Assembly: GCA_002428445.1 (NCBI GenBank)
Contig: DIWJ01000075.1
Coordinates: 18,491 to 33,617 of the forward strand
DNA length: 15,127 nt
Source of the DNA: Syntrophaceae bacterium UBA6109
GTDB taxonomy: Bacteria; Desulfobacterota; Syntrophia; Syntrophales; UBA6109
Direction: 5' to 3'
Below are positions 14,142-15,127 of this stretch, one piece after another (position 1 is the first letter of the stretch; each line of letters starts with the position of its first letter). The notes under the pieces were generated by a model that saw only the letters and a list, made by a program, of their open reading frames with translations, did no database searches and was not told the origin of the DNA. The position numbers and the translations under genes are program-made.

Positions 14142-14865
14142 CTTCCCGGATCGCGGCCCGGGCGAGGACGGCAAGGGAATCGACGACGGGAACGGCGAGG
14201 TCGCCGTCCGCAAGCACGAGGGGAATTTCGGTGCAGCCGGCCAGAACCGCCTGGGCGCCCCGGTCGATCAGCGTTTTGGCGGCCGCGATCACGAGCGCCT
14301 TCGATGCTTCCGAGGATCCCACGGCCTTCACCCCTCTGCGGCCGTAGATCGCCGACATGACCTTGCTCTTCTGGGTTCGGTTGTCGGGAAGAAGGACCTC
14401 GACGCCTGCCGCCGCGAAGGCTTTCTGGAAAAGGCCCGTATCGGCCGTCCCCGAGGTGGCGACGAGACCGATTTTGGCAATACGCCTGGATTTCCCTCCG
14501 CGCGGGGACGGCAGAGACATCCGCCGGACGTCTTCCACCACTTCCTCGACGATGTTCAGGATGGGAATCCGCACCTTCTTCTGCAGGGGATCGAAGAAGA
14601 AATGCGCCGTCACACAGGGGATGGCGATAAAGTCCGCGCCGGCTTTCTGCAGTCCGCGGGCGCTTTCAATCAGCATCGGCAAGGGGCTCTCGCCCTGCCC
14701 GCGGATCGCAGCGGTCCGGTCGGGAATCTTGGGGTTGCTGTCGATGAGCACACGGAAATGATCCTGGTCGCGCTGGACGTTGGTCGCCCGGATGATCCGG
14801 AGGAAGAACGCCGCCGTCGCCTCCGGTCCCATGCCGCCGAGGATGCCGATTATTTTTTCGCTCAT
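14128..14865 (-). CDS. Aspartate/glutamate racemase-family protein
   Basis: A 245-residue cofactor-independent amino acid racemase homologue. ATG 14865 follows AGGTG at a normal distance and places the family N-terminus MSEKIIGILGGMGPEATAAF right at the start. Two cysteines lie in the expected places: IPCVTAHFF (Cys84) and AGCTEIPLVL (Cys211), the acid/base pair of the fold. Most family members have Cys-Asn-Thr after the first cysteine; here Asn is replaced by Val85, which should change binding of the substrate amino group. Other matches are DSNPKIPDRTAAI, IPILNIVEEVVEDV and KIGLVATSGTADTGLFQ. Members interconvert L- and D-aspartate, glutamate or other amino acids; a D-amino acid reductase or hydantoin role cannot be excluded. 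It is convergent with pgpH and appears monocistronic. The substrate is not deducible. Confidence 0.9.
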   Translation of the reverse strand: MSEKIIGILGGMGPEATAAFFLRIIRATNVQRDQDHFRVLIDSNPKIPDRTAAIRGQGESPLPMLIESARGLQKAGADFIAIPCVTAHFFFDPLQKKVRIPILNIVEEVVEDVRRMSLPSPRGGKSRRIAKIGLVATSGTADTGLFQKAFAAAGVEVLLPDNRTQKSKVMSAIYGRRGVKAVGSSEASKALVIAAAKTLIDRGAQAVLAGCTEIPLVLADGDLAVPVVDSLAVLARAAIREARRK

Positions 14866-14918
14866 CGTCACACCTGCCGTCTGTCGTCCCTCTATGTTGA
14901 AAAGCAAGTTTTCTTTTC

Positions 14919-14956
14919 GACGGAGCGGGAAGAAGTCATTTGTTCTTTGACGGAGC
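14919..14956. repeat. Direct repeat upstream of the racemase gene
   Basis: GACGGAGC occurs at 14919-14926 and again at 14949-14956, exactly 30 bp apart start to start, about three helical turns, each next to a T-rich tract. It lies 54-91 nt upstream of the racemase start. It could be a binding site for a dimeric regulator, but two 8-mers can also recur by chance. Confidence 0.3.
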
Positions 14957-14978
14957 AATCCTTAAATCAGCCTTCTAT

Positions 14979-15127
14979 GTGCAGACATGCCGGAGGCAGC
15001 TGCAAGATCTCAATCAGAGAATAAGGTGTGGGCGCGTAACCTGCGAAGAGGCAGACATCATCTTGGGGATGAGCTGCAGGAACGACACTACGCTGCCCAC
15101 GGTCTCGCGATTATCGGATTGCATAAA
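14979..15127 (+). CDS. Possible start of a glycosyltransferase-like gene, cut by window edge
   Basis: An open frame runs off the right edge and contains EADIILGMSCRNDTTLPTV followed by SRLSDCI (15048-15125). The pattern ADII-(V/L)-G followed by N(D/N) and a T-(I/L)-x-x-V resembles the first strand and helix of family 2 glycosyltransferases. The start is unclear: GTG 14979 is possible but has no good ribosome site, and the first in-frame ATG (15069) falls inside the motif. A competing frame from ATG 14987 is also open. The call rests on a short stretch only. Confidence 0.28.
   Translation, partial: MQTCRRQLQDLNQRIRCGRVTCEEADIILGMSCRNDTTLPTVSRLSDCI

Noticed and set aside
14107..15024. Plus-strand open frame of 305 codons opposite the racemase
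   Set aside because: No family resemblance, and the minus strand encodes a clear racemase with both catalytic cysteines.
15014..15127. Minus-strand open frame from the right edge ending at 15014 (MQSDNRETVGSVVSFLQL...)
   Set aside because: Only 37 codons are visible, there is no recognisable motif, and the opposite strand gives a more family-like reading.

Overview
The window is GC-rich, tightly packed bacterial chromosome. The gene mix points to an anaerobic member of the Desulfobacterota (former Deltaproteobacteria, Syntrophia-like): a UGA-decoded selenoprotein of the glycine/betaine reductase B family, a ThiD-ThiN fusion, a ferredoxin-thioredoxin reductase-like protein and a 7TM-HD phosphodiesterase. 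That placement is inference; no rRNA or other phylogenetic marker is present.

Positions 1-4600 are read on the minus strand. From right to left they hold a nitronate monooxygenase-like gene, a 72-residue unknown ORF overlapping tatD, and a thiamine operon. The operon has a candidate promoter at the end of tatD, a clear TPP riboswitch (2377-2453) and a strong intrinsic terminator (2303-2342) in its leader. It encodes thiamine pyrophosphokinase, a bifunctional ThiD-ThiN protein (HMP-P kinase plus ThiE-independent TMP synthase) and a Thi4-type thiazole synthase that is cut by the left edge.

Positions 5019-8290 are read on the plus strand: a CorA-type metal transporter, a selenoprotein and an MFS transporter. 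The selenoprotein gene (6136-7002) has an in-frame TGA at 6619 within a UxxC motif, followed after 10 nt by a perfect 8-bp hairpin with a GTG loop, which is a textbook bacterial SECIS geometry. A conventional annotation would break it into two ORFs. The MFS gene carries an apparent 1-base deletion near 7281-7287.

Positions 8301-10300 start with a good sigma70-type promoter and hold an uncharacterised polytopic membrane protein, a glutaredoxin, a ferredoxin-thioredoxin reductase catalytic-chain homologue and a PPC/DUF296 protein. The last three are nearly contiguous, so this looks like a thiol-redox operon.

Positions 10373-13948 hold a second good promoter and three genes joined by ATGA overlaps: queF (preQ1 synthase), yhhQ (queuosine precursor transporter) and a PgpH/YqfF-like cyclic-di-AMP phosphodiesterase. 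The last is clearly less GC-rich than its neighbours. A convergent Asp/Glu-type racemase follows (14128-14865, minus). The right end may contain the start of another gene, which I cannot assign securely.

I saw no CRISPR array, tRNA, rRNA, insertion sequence or phage module. The most interesting items are the selenoprotein with its recoding element, the riboswitch-controlled thiamine operon with an archaeal-like gene set, and the Grx-FTR-PPC redox cassette.
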